From: Aspidiotus rigidus
Lineage: Eukaryota > Arthropoda > Insecta > Hemiptera > Diaspididae
DNA: 64,000 nt
Assembly: GCA_035079385.1 (NCBI GenBank)
Contig: JAVHKY010000001.1
Coordinates: 12,300,501-12,364,500, forward strand
Direction of reading: 5' to 3'
In this document: positions 9,925-20,023 of the stretch, in pieces
Numbering within the stretch: position 1 is the first letter of the stretch
Layout of the letters: the number at the start of each line of letters is the position of its first letter
Notes under the pieces: generated by a model
The model's database searches: none
What the model saw: the letters and a program-made list of their open reading frames with translations, nothing else
What the model was told of the DNA's origin: nothing
Program-made: the position numbers and the translations under genes

Positions 9925-11884
9925 TGAGTTCGGTAGTGATGAGGTGAATTTATTAGAGAAAGGGTTGAAGTTCGGATTACCCCCTCTTAATAATAGTAAT
10001 GCTTTGGCTAATGTTGTTGCCGACCTCGAGGTGAAAATCGGACCGGGGTTAATACTCAAAAAAATTGTGCTGCTCTTGTCTGCAATACCCCCCTCCCTCG
10101 TATAAACCATTACGCAATTGAGGTGATTAAGGGATTAAAGAGGAGGGTCAGGGAGGAGGGCTCAATCATCACGAAGGCTGACAAAAGTAATGCCATTGTC
10201 GTGATGGAGAAGTCCTCCTACGTCTCCAAGGTCTATGACGTTCTCGGCAGGTGTGGTGCTAAGGAAAACGACAGTTTCAATTTTCCTAAACACGTAAAAG
10301 AAGTTAGACGTGTGATAAACGAGTGTGAATTTATTATTAAAACTCCCTCGCTAAAAAGATTGCTCCTGGAGCCCAACCCTGTGCCTCCCCTCTTGTACGG
10401 GCTACCAAAAGTCCATAAAAAAGATAACCCGATGCGTCCGGTCGTATCCTTTGTGTCCTCCCCCACGTACGCTCTGGCGAATTTTTTGGACCGATGGTTT
10501 AAATCGAGAGTTGACCATGAGTCACCTTACTCAGTGAAAAATTCGGTCTCCTTGGCTGATAGACTTAAGGATAATTATTCTTCCGCTGGGATCGACCCTG
10601 TGTTTATTTGATGTGGTCGGCCTGTTCCCCAATATCCCCAGAGCAAGCGCCATGCAACATATGGGAGACCTTTTGATTCAAACAAATGTTCGCCAAGAAG
10701 AATTGGGTGAATTTTTCAATCTCCTCAATATTTGTTGGTCTCCCAATTATTGCAGATTCGATCACAAGTTTTTTGAGTTTCCTGAAGAGGTTGGAATACC
10801 CATCGGTTCTCCTTTGGGTTCACTCATTTCGGAAGTCTTTATGTCTAAGTTTGAGCTCGATTTGTTATCCTCTGGCAGTGCGTATTTAGATCAGATTTAT
10901 TATTGGCACAGGTATGTCGACGATGTGTTGTGTACGTGGACTGGTCCCCGAGAGCTCCTTTTGGAGTTTCTCCAGTATCTAAATAATCAATATCCTTCTT
11001 TAAAATTTACTTTAGAAATGGGTGGCGCATCTATTAATTACTTGGATTTGACGATCTGTAATAGAGACGGTATCCATGAATTCCCCATATACAGGAAAGA
11101 TACTGCGACCGATATTACTGTCCACGGAAAATCTTTTTGCCCTGTAGCCCATAAATATGCTGGATTTAACAGCTTAATCCATCGACTGACTAGTGTTCCT
11201 CTCAATCAGTCAGCCTTCCAAAAAGAGGTATTAACTATAAAGCACTTGGCCAGAGTGAATGAAGTGAACTTAGACATTGACCTTATGATCCAAAGGAAAG
11301 TTACTCGAAAATGCCTCGATTCCACCACCTCCCTCCCCCGCAATACTGCCCTAAACAGTAGAGAGCGTTGGATAAGGCTTCCGTTCTTGGGACAGTTTTC
11401 ATCTCAATTGAGTCGTGTCCTACGCCCCTTCGGATTTCGGCCTGTGTATTACAACCTCAATACCATAAAAAGTTTATTGGTTAGGCTAAAAGACCCCATC
11501 CAACTGGCCGAGAGGAGTGGTGTGTATAAAGTTGAGTGTAAGGATTGTAACGGAATTTATGTCGGTGAGACAGGCCGTCAGTTGAAAATTAGAATCGCTG
11601 AACATAGGAAGGCGTGGGAAAATAAGAATATAGGTGAATCGGCGTTTGCGGACCATCTAATCACTAGCGGCCATAGCATTAAAGAGGGGTCCGAGGCCCT
11701 CCTCTATAGAGAAAACGCGTATTCGAAGCGGAAAGCGTTAGAACACATCGAAATAATCCGTCATTTAAATAACGACGACCTTAATGTGCTCAACAGGTAC
11801 ATACCTGATGAACCTGATGAGGGGTTGATTGAACTAGTTTACGAGTATGATTCACATCGTGATGACTCGCTGGTTCAATCCTGA
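9925..11884 (+). pseudogene. PLE-A RT and GIY-YIG endonuclease, two frameshifts
   Basis: The frame starts within the EVNLLEKGLKFGL region and continues through DKSNAIVVME, LPKVHKKDN, FPNIP, IGSPLGS, YVDD (about 10914-10925), the ECKDCN cysteine pair and YVGETGRQ. A one-base loss near 10043 and a one-base gain near 10575 (attatt for atatt) break it; otherwise it is open to the stop at 11882-11884. A short in-frame duplication gives PDEPDEG near the C-terminus. The endonuclease domain is complete. It is inactive as it stands but only mildly decayed. Confidence 0.85.
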
Positions 11885-11937
11885 TTTCTTCGTATGTTTC
11901 TAGTTTACAGCCGGAGTTGGTTCAGTCGCTTTCCAGT

Positions 11938-11980
11938 CCCCGTTGACAATGATTGTTTAATCGAAAGCGCTCCGGCGTCG
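11938..11980 (+). ncRNA. Hammerhead-like motif, PLE-A2 tail
   Basis: A possible CCG/CGG stem I, a TTGACAA core-like stretch, a GATT-gttt-AATC stem II and GAAAGCGCTC lie 54-96 bases after the PLE stop codon. C3 and G8 of the hammerhead core are not conserved, so activity is doubtful. Confidence 0.4.
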
Positions 11981-12069
11981 TTTAATTTCTGTGGCTAAAA
12001 TTGTAAATTACTCCGTTTGTATTACTCGCTTGAGTACAATATGACTTCGTCTAGTATCTCTTCTTGACC

Positions 12070-12660
12070 TGTGCAGTGAGCATGCCCTCCTGTATTCCCT
12101 TAGACACACGCTATTTCGGATCATGTGGGCGCCCCTCACCACACAAGGGATACAGAGTATGGGCGGGGAGGGGGAGGGTTGCAAACTATTATAAACTTAC
12201 ACAATAACCCCGCACAGTACTGCACTTATGTACCAAGGTTTTTCAAAGGCAGTGCAGGGGGTTTTGTTATGCTGAAGGCTAGTTTTAAAGGTGTCTGTTG
12301 CAAAATGGATTGGTAGTTAACTGACTATTGTATCACTATTATGCTGAAGGCTGATTGGAGGTTGTGGTAATCATGTCTATCGTTGGTAACTGTCTTATGT
12401 AGCTGGTGACTGTCTTGGTAACTCAATCATCCTGCGGGCTTTGGTGGTCTCTTTCCTCCACTAGTTGTTCGTGACTGACGTTAAGTAATTCCTTACCTCG
12501 GGGTCGTCGATGTCTCACGGCGCAGACCTGTTCTCCGTATAGAATGGGCACGCTTTAAAAATATGTCGGGCGTCTTGTATATCTGCACCACATTCGCATT
12601 TTGGTGAATTTAGCTTTCTGATCCTGTGTCGGTATAGGTCTGTAGTAGTAGTTTATACCT
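12070..12660 (-). pseudogene. LINE 3' end: C-terminal cysteine motif and 3' UTR
   Basis: The minus strand from about 12650 to the stop at 12514-12516 encodes YRHRIRKLNSPKCECG, then DIQDARHIFKACPFY, the cysteine-histidine block that ends ORF2 in many non-LTR retrotransposons (R1, Jockey and relatives). The following 440 bases are the 3' UTR, with two atgctgaaggct words and a hairpin at 12091-12155 (ctgtattccctt paired with aagggatacag). The same word and a similar hairpin occur in the 3' UTR of the LINE at 44.6-45.7 kb, so both belong to related families. PLE-A copy 2 abuts its 3' side. Confidence 0.7.
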
Positions 12661-12996
12661 CCTCTATTATACTGGGTACGGCTTTCATGATAAACTATGT
12701 AATCAGCTGTGGCCCCGAAATCCTTTGCAGTCAACTACTATACTAGCTTTATATTAGGTCTAGGAATCCTGTATACTGTATCCCAATTCCCCATTGAACT
12801 GGGCCCAACATTTTATAGGCCCAATATACAGTAAACTAGACCAACAAGGAGGTAGGTCTAAGCCTCCTTCATACTAAGCTCAAACAAGTGTAGGTCTCCT
12901 TTATACTAGGCTACAGCTTAGCTAGAATAAACCTAGTATACGGTATGTGTTGGAATATTGGTTTGCTCAGCTGCAGACAATTGCCATACTGTGAAA
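12661..12996. other. No gene recognised
   Basis: It has recurring ctagtata/tatactag-type words and tagg-rich segments but no coding motif. It may be upstream LINE sequence too diverged to read. Confidence 0.35.
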
Positions 12997-13075
12997 GTCG
13001 ACGAACGTAAATTACCTTCGACATGAAATATGATCCTCATTTATTTGGCTCTGCCAGAAAATTTTCTTATGCTTG
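12997..13075 (+). pseudogene. PLE N-terminal scrap
   Basis: Plus-strand codons read DERKLPS, a stop, then a stretch with LIYLALPENF. This resembles the better-preserved MDNRKLQKRIYS...YLFGALPENF segment at 34084 and, more distantly, the PLE-B N-terminus. Very short and broken. Confidence 0.5.
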
Positions 13076-13250
13076 CGTTGTCTAGAAAATTACCATTACA
13101 AAAAAAAATCTCGAAAACCAACTATTATTAGAATACGCATTATATAACCTGTAAACAAAACAGAAAATCTGGCATTACTGAAATGAAAAAATTCTCTCGC
13201 TATAAAAACAGAGCAATTTCAGTAAATAACTTTTAAGTACCTGGATTATT

Positions 13251-13427
13251 TTATAATTTCTCCTCCGTCTGAGCGACGAAAGCATGAGCAATTATATCAA
13301 ACAATTTTAAGGACAACGCTTCCATATAAGTTGCTAAAAAGGATGATGCTATTCCACAGGCTACCGAGAAGTACGTTTCTCCAATCAGGTATACGCGATC
13401 GATAGATTTCTGGCTGTCCTTCAATTT
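13251..13427 (-). CDS. Possible terminal exon of an unidentified host gene
   Basis: After a strong acceptor-like sequence (pyrimidine-rich ttcattttcttttttag just upstream on the minus strand) there are 58 open codons and a stop (13251-13253). The peptide begins KLKDSQKSIDRVYLIGETYF, has a hydrophobic alanine/serine/leucine-rich middle (VACGIASSFLATYMEAL), and ends HAFVAQTEEKL. It has no stops and no similarity to the surrounding transposons. I do not recognise the family; the hydrophobic run could be a membrane segment. No upstream exon is identifiable here, so it could also be a pseudogene or chance. Confidence 0.35.
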   Translation of the reverse strand, partial: KLKDSQKSIDRVYLIGETYFSVACGIASSFLATYMEALSLKLFDIIAHAFVAQTEEKL

Positions 13428-14088
13428 CTAAAAAAGAAAATGAACTTAGTTTTTCTGTTCAAGTAATTGAAAGTGCGCACGTAGGTACTTCGCTTTCTTA
13501 TGGCGCGCTCGGATAATTCTACAACCCATAACCATAAAACTATACTGGAAGTGTACGGTATATTTTAATTGAAATGATATGAAGTATGAACGAGGTAAAC
13601 GAGGCGAATCTGAAAGATCAGGACTATCTCCATTAGGTACTCCCTAATTACTGGTACGCGTCCAAGAATTCAATTAGAATAATTGTGATGAGATCATGCT
13701 TACGGTAATTATTGATGCGTTTTTTTTTTTTTTTTCATTCGTCGCGAATTTATATAAATTTAGATCATCGCGTTTCTCTTCAAACGGTCGTCTGTGTACA
13801 GCGATACCCAATCTGGTGGATGAGAGTCATGTTTTTTTTTAAAATTAGATTAACTCTTTTCAGTTGAGTAAATTTGTTTGTTATTCGTTCGATATACAAT
13901 TTGACGACTTAGAAGTTTACAAAACGCAATTAATAAGAAGTAATTTTTTTTCATTGTGCCAACTTTCTAAGGATTTTCTTAGAAGTGCCATGAAGACGAG
14001 CGTTTCTAGTCAGTCTAGACTAAGGGTCCTAAATGATACTCTAAAGTATCCACCTTATGTGCTTCACAACGTCCGAAGATTTTGCAAG
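13428..14088. other. No gene recognised
   Basis: This would be intron or spacer if the exon at 13251-13427 is real. It contains T runs near 13720-13735 and 13831-13839. An open plus-strand stretch from 13864 runs into the tandem repeats and has no domain. Confidence 0.4.
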
Positions 14089-14540
14089 CTGATAAAATAT
14101 GAACCGGTTTTGTCGCGGCTTGCTCCACCAAGTTTGGTAAGCTCTGTTGACAATACTTACAAATACTCCGCAATTCCGTTGGACCTTCACCATTTGCTGT
14201 TTAGGCGCATTCGAATCATGTATTTAGTCTCAGTTCTCCCTTTTGTCGTGGCTTGTCCAACCGGTTTTGATAAGCTCTCTTGACAATGCTTACTCTACAA
14301 TTCTGTTCTATAATGACTGTTATTTGGTGTTTAGGTGGATCTGAATCATATATTTAGTCTCATTTCTCACTTTTGTCGGGGCTTGTTCAACCAGTTTTGA
14401 TAAGCTCTCTTGAAAATGCTTACTCCACAATTTTGTTCTATATTGATGGTGTTTAGGTGGATCTGAATCATATATTTAGTCTCAGTTCTCACTTTTGTCG
14501 CGGCTCGTTCAACCAGTTTTGGTAAGCTCTCTTGACAATA
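14089..14540 (+). repeat. Tandem repeat, period about 120-135 bp
   Basis: Units open with ttttgtcg at 14107, 14241, 14371 and 14493, each followed by ggcttgttcaaccagttttg, ataagctctcttgacaatgc, a tactc-caca-ttc segment, and tatatttagtctcagttctc. Periods are 134, 130 and 122 bp. A single dispersed monomer sits at 9051-9220. It is non-coding. Confidence 0.75.
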
Positions 14541-14875
14541 GGTAATGACTGCTCTCCCTCTCAGGTTTCACGCGACGTTTCTAGAATTCGTCGTTGTTCT
14601 CTGTGCATGTTTTCATGACCGATGCCTGATCCTCCATCTAGAAGCGTGAACTAACTCAACTCGGAGATGTTCTGCAGCGACTTCCCCAAACATCCGGCTG
14701 GGTAATTCCGAGGCTAGGTATTATGGCGAGTTTTAAAGACTGTCTACTGCCCTTTTTATTTGAGGATAAAGATCAACTCGCGTAAGAGCTAGCTGTACAA
14801 TCAAAGTTGTAGTTCGATGAACCTAATCCGAAATGTCATTGTTTTTTCCAAGTATTGCATTTCAATCTCTCATCA
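14541..14875. other. No gene recognised
   Basis: Spacer with no recognisable motif. Confidence 0.4.
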
Positions 14876-15237
14876 CTATATTGTGTAATTCTCTTGTTGC
14901 CTTCCAAAAAGACCCTTTAATGGTGCATCGAATTCATTCATCTCCTCCTCAGCATCCAGAAATGAGTATATTTTTTCAATTTCGATTTTTAAAACGTATA
15001 TTCTTTCGTTTATTTTTGTCAGTTCTTTGATGCCTGGGCCTCTAGTACAAATATTTTTCCATTCTTCTGGTGGATTATATCCTCGCCCTTTCGCTCCAAC
15101 TTGGAATATCTCCTCCAGCTCTGTCAGTCTTTCCTCATTCGCTTTCCCTCTCATATCATAGTTTGATAATTCTAGATCTAACCAGTTTTTTGATATCACA
15201 TTCGTCCATTCTCGGGGGTCATCAGCCTTCTCTCCTC
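14876..15237 (-). CDS. Unrecognised acidic, coiled-coil-like open frame
   Basis: About 120 codons are open on the minus strand, with an internal ATG at 15199 and stop at 14876-14878. The protein is rich in E, K and L (for example NEERLTELEEIFQVG and KINERIYVLKIEIEKIYSFL), suggesting helical, possibly coiled-coil structure, with a GYNPPEEWKN segment between. I do not recognise it. It could be a degraded Gag-like or other transposon protein, since the neighbours downstream are transposon remnants; it could also be part of a host exon. Confidence 0.3.
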
Positions 15238-15841
15238 ACGATGGCTGAGTTCGGCTTGGGGAGGCCAGTAAATCCAACTAATTTGTTTTCCCCATGATAG
15301 AGAAGTTCAACTTTGTTTAGCTACTTTTTTTGCTATTTGCTTCTCTCGCTGTGTCTTCATTTTTCCTGGTCTCCTCGTTCGCGTTGTGATGTTTATTCTT
15401 TCAGCAATTTCGGTGTGGATGAGACCAGTTTTTGTTGTGTATTCAATTTGGGTATTTTTTTTCAAATGTAGGATTATCCCCAACTACAGGGAGAACTGGG
15501 GCGTTTTCGTGGTCCATTATTTCAGATTGGGGACCTTGCAGATTAGTCTGCGTTTCCAACACCACTGTTTGCTCTGATGGTTGGGCGGTGGTACCTGTGG
15601 CCTCATCACCCGCTGACGACCATTGCAAGCCTCAGTGCCACTGGTTATCAACTGCCCGTTTTGGGACTCCAGACACATTGGTTCCTCTTTTCAATGCACC
15701 TTCCCTACTGGTTGTATTTTTGTTGGAATAGCAAATCTTGCAGACCATTCCTCCACCTTAAATCACCTGCTTGGTCCTGAGGGTATGTGTGTTCCTCAGA
15801 GAGTGTGAGGTGAATATGGAGAATTCTTCTTCCGGCTTTGG
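15238..15841. other. No certain gene; broken minus-strand coding-like sequence
   Basis: A minus-strand open stretch at 15443-15628 (containing PSEQTVVLETQTNLQGPQ) may be upstream coding of the frame at 14876-15237, but stops lie between them. No domain is recognised. Confidence 0.25.
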
Positions 15842-16905
15842 TTATAGCGAAGAAAGTTTTAGATAGTAAGAAATAGAAACCCTTTTGTCACCCCGTAGTA
15901 TTGACCTGAGGAGTATCTTAAATGAGTCGATGAACTTTAGAATCTCATGAAAAGTTTTAACATCCATGACGTTTTTTAACTCGATAATGCTGTCGGACTT
16001 ACCATCACCTCGATGGCTACTGAACACTGGCTCTCTTGAACAGAGGGAGTTGTTATACTCGTCCGCAAAGGGGTTGTTGAGTGAGGGGAAAATGAACGCG
16101 TTAAATGGTATCGTTAATGGCTATCACAATTAGTGAAGACTCATTAAAGCTCAACAGTTACTTACTTTCAGTTTCTTTATCGTCTCAGCCTTCAAGAATT
16201 CTTTCATCACTTGCACACCACTCGCTCAGATGAAAACTACTAATTGCTAGTAATTTTGGCAGTTGTTTACGGAGTTTAATTGCACTTTCTAATATTTGTG
16301 CCCCAGTAGTCATCAACATAGAAATCGTCGTGTAAGACATGGCTTGTTTTTTCAAATTGTCTACCTGCAGATTATGCAAGCCCTGAAGGTAACGAGTCGT
16401 TAAATAGAGGACACTTTCAACTTCAAATGTGACGGTTTGCAACTCCCTTTTCAGGGGAATCTCTCCAAGTGAAATTTATTTTTTTGCTGATCAAGACCAA
16501 CATATCTACGAGTATACATCAGTAGTAAAGGTATGTTTATGAAGGTGAAATCTAATCACGGTTGAAAATAGGTGAGGTTGGATAACCGGAAGCTTAATTA
16601 AGATGTCGTTTAAGGTGAGAACTGAAGTTGTCAACATGCTGGTATCAAATACAACTCTTGGCTTAGAGTTAGTTGAGGTTTCTTTCAATATCGAAAATTG
16701 AGGAATGCTGTTAAATAGAGAGATTGAGTTTATTGTGAATGATTTTTCTCATCTGATCAATCGTGACGTGCTCATTTATTCTAGCTATGCTGGATTAGTT
16801 CCCAGGCAAGTAAAAGACATGCGCCTATCGGTTAGTACGGCTTTATATTCGGAGAAACTACGCTTTACTTCTACGGAAACGATTGGAGCGTAGGTATATG
16901 CGCCG
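15842..16905 (-). pseudogene. BEL/Pao retrotransposon RT remnant, copy 2
   Basis: Reading down the minus strand: STNSKPRVVFDTSMLTT, LTLNDILIKLPVIQPHLFS and FHLHKHTFTTDV (about 16688-16510) are the BEL/Pao RT fingers; QTVTFEVESV and LTTRYLQGL (about 16440-16370) lead to a YVDD-like box (about 16315) damaged by a two-base loss relative to copy 1; LRKQLPKLL and SEWCASDERILEG follow (to 16185). A lower block at 15842-16027 (KTFHEILKFIDSFKILLRSI) resembles the post-RT linker. Several frameshifts make it inactive. The first copy at 1-905 is collinear with it. Confidence 0.8.
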
Positions 16906-17011
16906 AGAAGCGCCGGACTCATTGAGGGGGGGGGGGTGGAACAGTACCATGTACTAGGGAGTCGCGTTTTAAAATTGCCCCTCGTTATCCAGGCAGTAAA
17001 GCGATCTTCGA
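16906..17011. other. Junction spacer with G run
   Basis: It contains a run of ten G at about 16924-16934 between the BEL/Pao and hAT remnants. Confidence 0.5.
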
Positions 17012-18262
17012 CTAAACATCTTTCATCATAACAAGCTGGGCATTCAGGGAAACTTCTCCGCGTTCCTGTTTCTGTATGACGTCAGGAAGAAAATTTAAAT
17101 AAGTATGAATGAAGGCTGAATCGGATGGCAGGGTACACGTCGACGTATATTTTGAGTCATCTGGTAACTCATTTATGACAATAGAAGAATTTTCAAAATG
17201 GGAGGCATCGAAAATCGCTGTCGTTATCCAAGTTCTCCATCGTGTGATTACAACATGTGGAGGCAAGGGCCATCTCATATACTGCTTGTGAACATCGCAA
17301 CGGGAGGGACATTTCAAAAAAATTCTCATTGCAGAACTTATGAGACGATTCACGTCAGGGAATATTTCGTGAACCTTTTCGCATAACCTATGTAAAGCAT
17401 GCGTTACACAAGTTACATGTACTAAGTTAGGGTACAGTTGAGCTAAATTTTTCCCTGCTAAGCCCATGTACGGTGCTGCATCAGTGACTAGCAGTAGAAT
17501 ATTATTCGAAAATTTTCGGGCGGTGTGAAATCGTATCAACGAGTCGTTGACGTGGAAATGGTAGCGGCATTTGTTTTCTCCAGTTCAGAGGACGCTATCA
17601 AGAAAGGTGCTGTAGCCTTGTATAGGGTTAAAGCTCCAGCTACAAAATTGGCGACGTAATTTCCGCGAACGTCAGTTGTTTCGTCGACGCCAATGTACAC
17701 GTAATTGGAACCAATACATTTCCGTATTTTCTCTAAGGTGTTTTCAAAGAACCCTGTGACTTGGGTTTTACGCACGGTATTTTCGGAAGGGACGTGGTGG
17801 GTCGTGTATTTCTCGGGAAACGATCGTAACTTGTCATTGCTCAATTTATGCGAGGGGATATTAGCTGCAAGAAAGGCTTCGCAGAGATTGTGAGTGAAAG
17901 TCGTAGACAAATGGGCATCGTTTCTTCTTACGATATCCTCCATCGAAAATCGGTGGTCAGCTAGGAATGAGTTTTGGAACTCATGTTCCTTCTGGTAGCA
18001 CTGGAAGCGGCAGTGGTACTGCCCATTCCAGTAGCGTATCAGGGTCCAGTTAAACCTCTTATGCTCTTCCTCGTATTTTGATCTCTCTCGTTTCCTTGCA
18101 TGATACACCACAGTATCTGCAATGGGGATTTCCGTCAGTTGCCGGCGGTTGATTTCTTACAATCGTGAACTTTGGCCAGGCCACTTTTTTGACAAGAAAA
18201 TTCATCTTCGTGAGTCGTTTTAGCTTCTTTTTTGCTGGCTGTGTTTCTCCTTTGTTAATCAT
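17012..18262 (-). pseudogene. hAT-superfamily transposase, broken
   Basis: Three overlapping minus-strand frames form one protein. The N-terminal piece (18262-18059) has a basic stretch (PAKKKLKRLTKM) and a CRYC cysteine pair like a BED zinc finger. The middle (18111-17536) contains IPSHKLSNDKLRSFPEKY and IGVDETTDVRGNYV, the first catalytic aspartate region. The third (17539-17012) contains LLVTDAAPYMGLAG, the second aspartate, and VTCVTHALHRLCEKV. Frameshifts lie near 18100 and 17537. The C-terminal dimerisation region with the third acidic residue is absent. A relative lies at 55330-55692. Confidence 0.8.
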
Positions 18263-18880
18263 ATGGATGTGGTGCCGATAGAAGGGTCGCTGGAGCCAAT
18301 TCCCATAATTTACGTAGACGTGGTGCCAGTAGTGGTTTTTTTAAGGAATCAGCTATCTGCAACTCAGTAGATACTCTCTGAACTTGAATAATACCTTTAA
18401 GAACGTAGTTACGAATAAGTAGCTGCTTTCTCGCTCTATGTTTTCTGGATTTCCTGCAATTCTTATTGCTGCGATGTTGTCCACGAACAATCTTGGTGTT
18501 GGTTATTTCGTAAAGAAGTCGACTCAACCAAATATCTTCTTTTGACGCCTCTGTGGCCGCGATGATCTCTGCTTCCGCAGTTGAATCTGATTCTGTACTT
18601 TGACGTTTACTGATCCAAGAAATTGCGCCCTTTGCAAATTCCATGATAACACCTGACGTAGACTTCCCTGAACTGCTGCAGCCAGCAAAATCTGCATCAC
18701 TGGAGCATTCAACATTTTCAGCTCCTTGATGGTACAGGATACTCAGGTCTATTGTTCCAATAATATAGGTATGTGAATTTTGAAATGTCCCGTGATAGAA
18801 CGCTGACGCTGAATGCCAGATTGGTCGTGTACCCAGCATCAGATACATTAAGGCTCCCACAGATGATGTCACGATCTGAT
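18255..18880 (-). pseudogene. Ty1/copia RNase H remnant
   Basis: The minus strand encodes the C-terminal part of a copia polyprotein: SSVGALMYLMLGTRP, IIGTIDLSILYHQG, ENVECSSDADFAGCSS with the RNase H aspartate, GKSTSGVIMEFAKGAISWIS, and TAEAEIIAATEASKEDIWLS. Downstream residues are frameshifted but still show the DSLKKPL block (ADxLTKPL in intact copies). Only the end of Pol is left. It ends where the hAT remnant begins. Confidence 0.85.
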
Positions 18881-19136
18881 AAGGTCAAAATGTTCCAAAT
18901 ACCCCTTCTATCATATCGCATCGGAGATGAGACTTGGAAAAATGTCAACTTTCGGCCTCGGGACGTCACGATCGAAATTCTTCCAAGTTCCAAGCCGTAA
19001 TATAATTATGATAGGAGTACACACATATCCTTAAAAATATGATGAACCTGGAGGTCGAGTTGGCAGTGCGTTTTTTTCTGTAGTGGTTTCCTTTCCACTA
19101 TTGTCAAACATCACCTGAGTGGACAAGAGATCAGAA
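18881..19136. other. Unassigned spacer
   Basis: Possibly more copia sequence or a flank of PLE-B. No clear motif. Confidence 0.3.
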
Positions 19137-19243
19137 ATTAAACGAATACGTTCCTAAACGTTACGGCTATCCATAATAAACGCGAAAAACGAATACTCAA
19201 AGGGAGAGTATACGATGCAAACCGCAGAAAAATATAAGACGAC

Positions 19244-19275
19244 GAGCGCTTTCGGGTAATAAACCATCTTCAAGC
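19244..19275 (-). ncRNA. Hammerhead-like motif, PLE-B1 tail
   Basis: The minus strand reads TTGAAGA, then T, a GGT-ttatt-ACC stem, C and GAAAGCGCTC. G5, A6, G8 and A9 of the core are kept, C3 is replaced by T. It lies about 35 bases upstream of the ACTC/GAGT hairpin, in the same order as in PLE-A. Confidence 0.45.
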
Positions 19276-19317
19276 TTGAAATGAAAGCAACTGACGAACA
19301 GAAAAGAAGAGCAAGGT

Positions 19318-19568
19318 ATTAAGATTGTCCAAAAGAGAAATCGCGGTATGAATCATATAAACCAGTTCGATCAGGCCATCTTCCGGAATGTACGAGTTGA
19401 GTACAGTGATACCGTCGGTGTTTAGATGACGCATTATCTATGCTCGAGGGCAATACGCTTACGATAGGAATTCTCCTTATGGAGGAGCTTTTTGGATCCC
19501 TCGCGGAAGCTGTGGCCACTGTTTATTAAATGATCAGCAAAAGCTGGCTCCCCTAAGTGTCCCTTCTT
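19318..19568 (-). pseudogene. PLE-B endonuclease C-terminal part
   Basis: Minus-strand residues GHLGEPAFADHLINSGHSF, then REGSKKLLHKENSYRKRIALEH, then (in another frame) the end of the protein, correspond to the second half of the GIY-YIG domain and the C-terminus. It continues on the other side of the poly(A) insertion at 19922. Confidence 0.75.
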
Positions 19569-19921
19569 AAAGAAAAAAAAAAAAAAATACTCAAAAGAAA
19601 AAAAGAAATTACAGAGAAATAATAATAACTTCAATAAAAATAAAAATAACATATAAATGCTATACTAACAATTAATAAGTAAACAAATAAATAATAATAA
19701 TAAAAGAAAAAAAAAAAAAAAAAAAAAACAGAAATATACCTTTTCTCTATGATAAAATATTGCTTTGTATTTTAGTCTAGTCTAGATATAGAACATAGTA
19801 TGTTACGAGCTCGTCATGAGGGGGGTGAGGAAAAACCAATGGTAAAACTCACCCTTCCCTCATGACTAAAATTTGTAAATAAAAAAAATAAAATAAAATG
19901 AAAAAAAAAAAAAAAAAAAAG
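19569..19921 (+). mobile_element. Small poly(A)-tailed retroposon insertion
   Basis: A 353-bp segment is flanked by perfect 10-bp direct repeats gtcccttctt (19559-19568 and 19922-19931). It is A-rich, ends in a 20-base poly(A) (19901-19920) and has a strong hairpin at 19813-19865 (gtcatgagg...gtgag paired with ctcaccc...catgac). This is the layout of a LINE 3' end or SINE inserted by target-primed reverse transcription. I see no coding region and no RNA polymerase III box. Confidence 0.65.
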
Positions 19922-20019
19922 GTCCCTTCTTCCAAGACTTCAGGTGCTCAGCTACTGTAACTTTCATTTGGCGGCTGGTCTCACCAATTTAAAAACCTCC
20001 ACAATCCCCACATTCCAAC
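19922..20019 (-). pseudogene. PLE-B endonuclease, GIY-YIG core scrap
   Basis: The minus strand encodes a piece equivalent to the ECRDC...YIGETGRQ...VRLDKHLKVWK region, frameshifted. It is cut on one side by PLE-A copy 3 and on the other by the poly(A) insertion. Confidence 0.7.
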
Positions 20020-20023
20020 AGGG

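Larger units (their letters stand above)
9802..12055 (+). mobile_element. Penelope-like element PLE-A copy 2 (complete insertion)
   Basis: The left end is an inverted piece of the tail (about 9803-9910, including the antisense GHKLRNRIDS codons), the body is plus-strand, and the right end is the sense tail stopping just after the ATG codons. Flanks atctctttttga (9790-9801) and atctcttcttga (12056-12067) match at 11 of 12 positions and look like an aged target-site duplication. Compared with copy 4 the long and short ends are swapped, as in copy 1. Confidence 0.75.

Noticed and set aside
14089..14540. CRISPR-like array
   Set aside because: Direct tandem repeat with similarity throughout the unit; not repeat-spacer.
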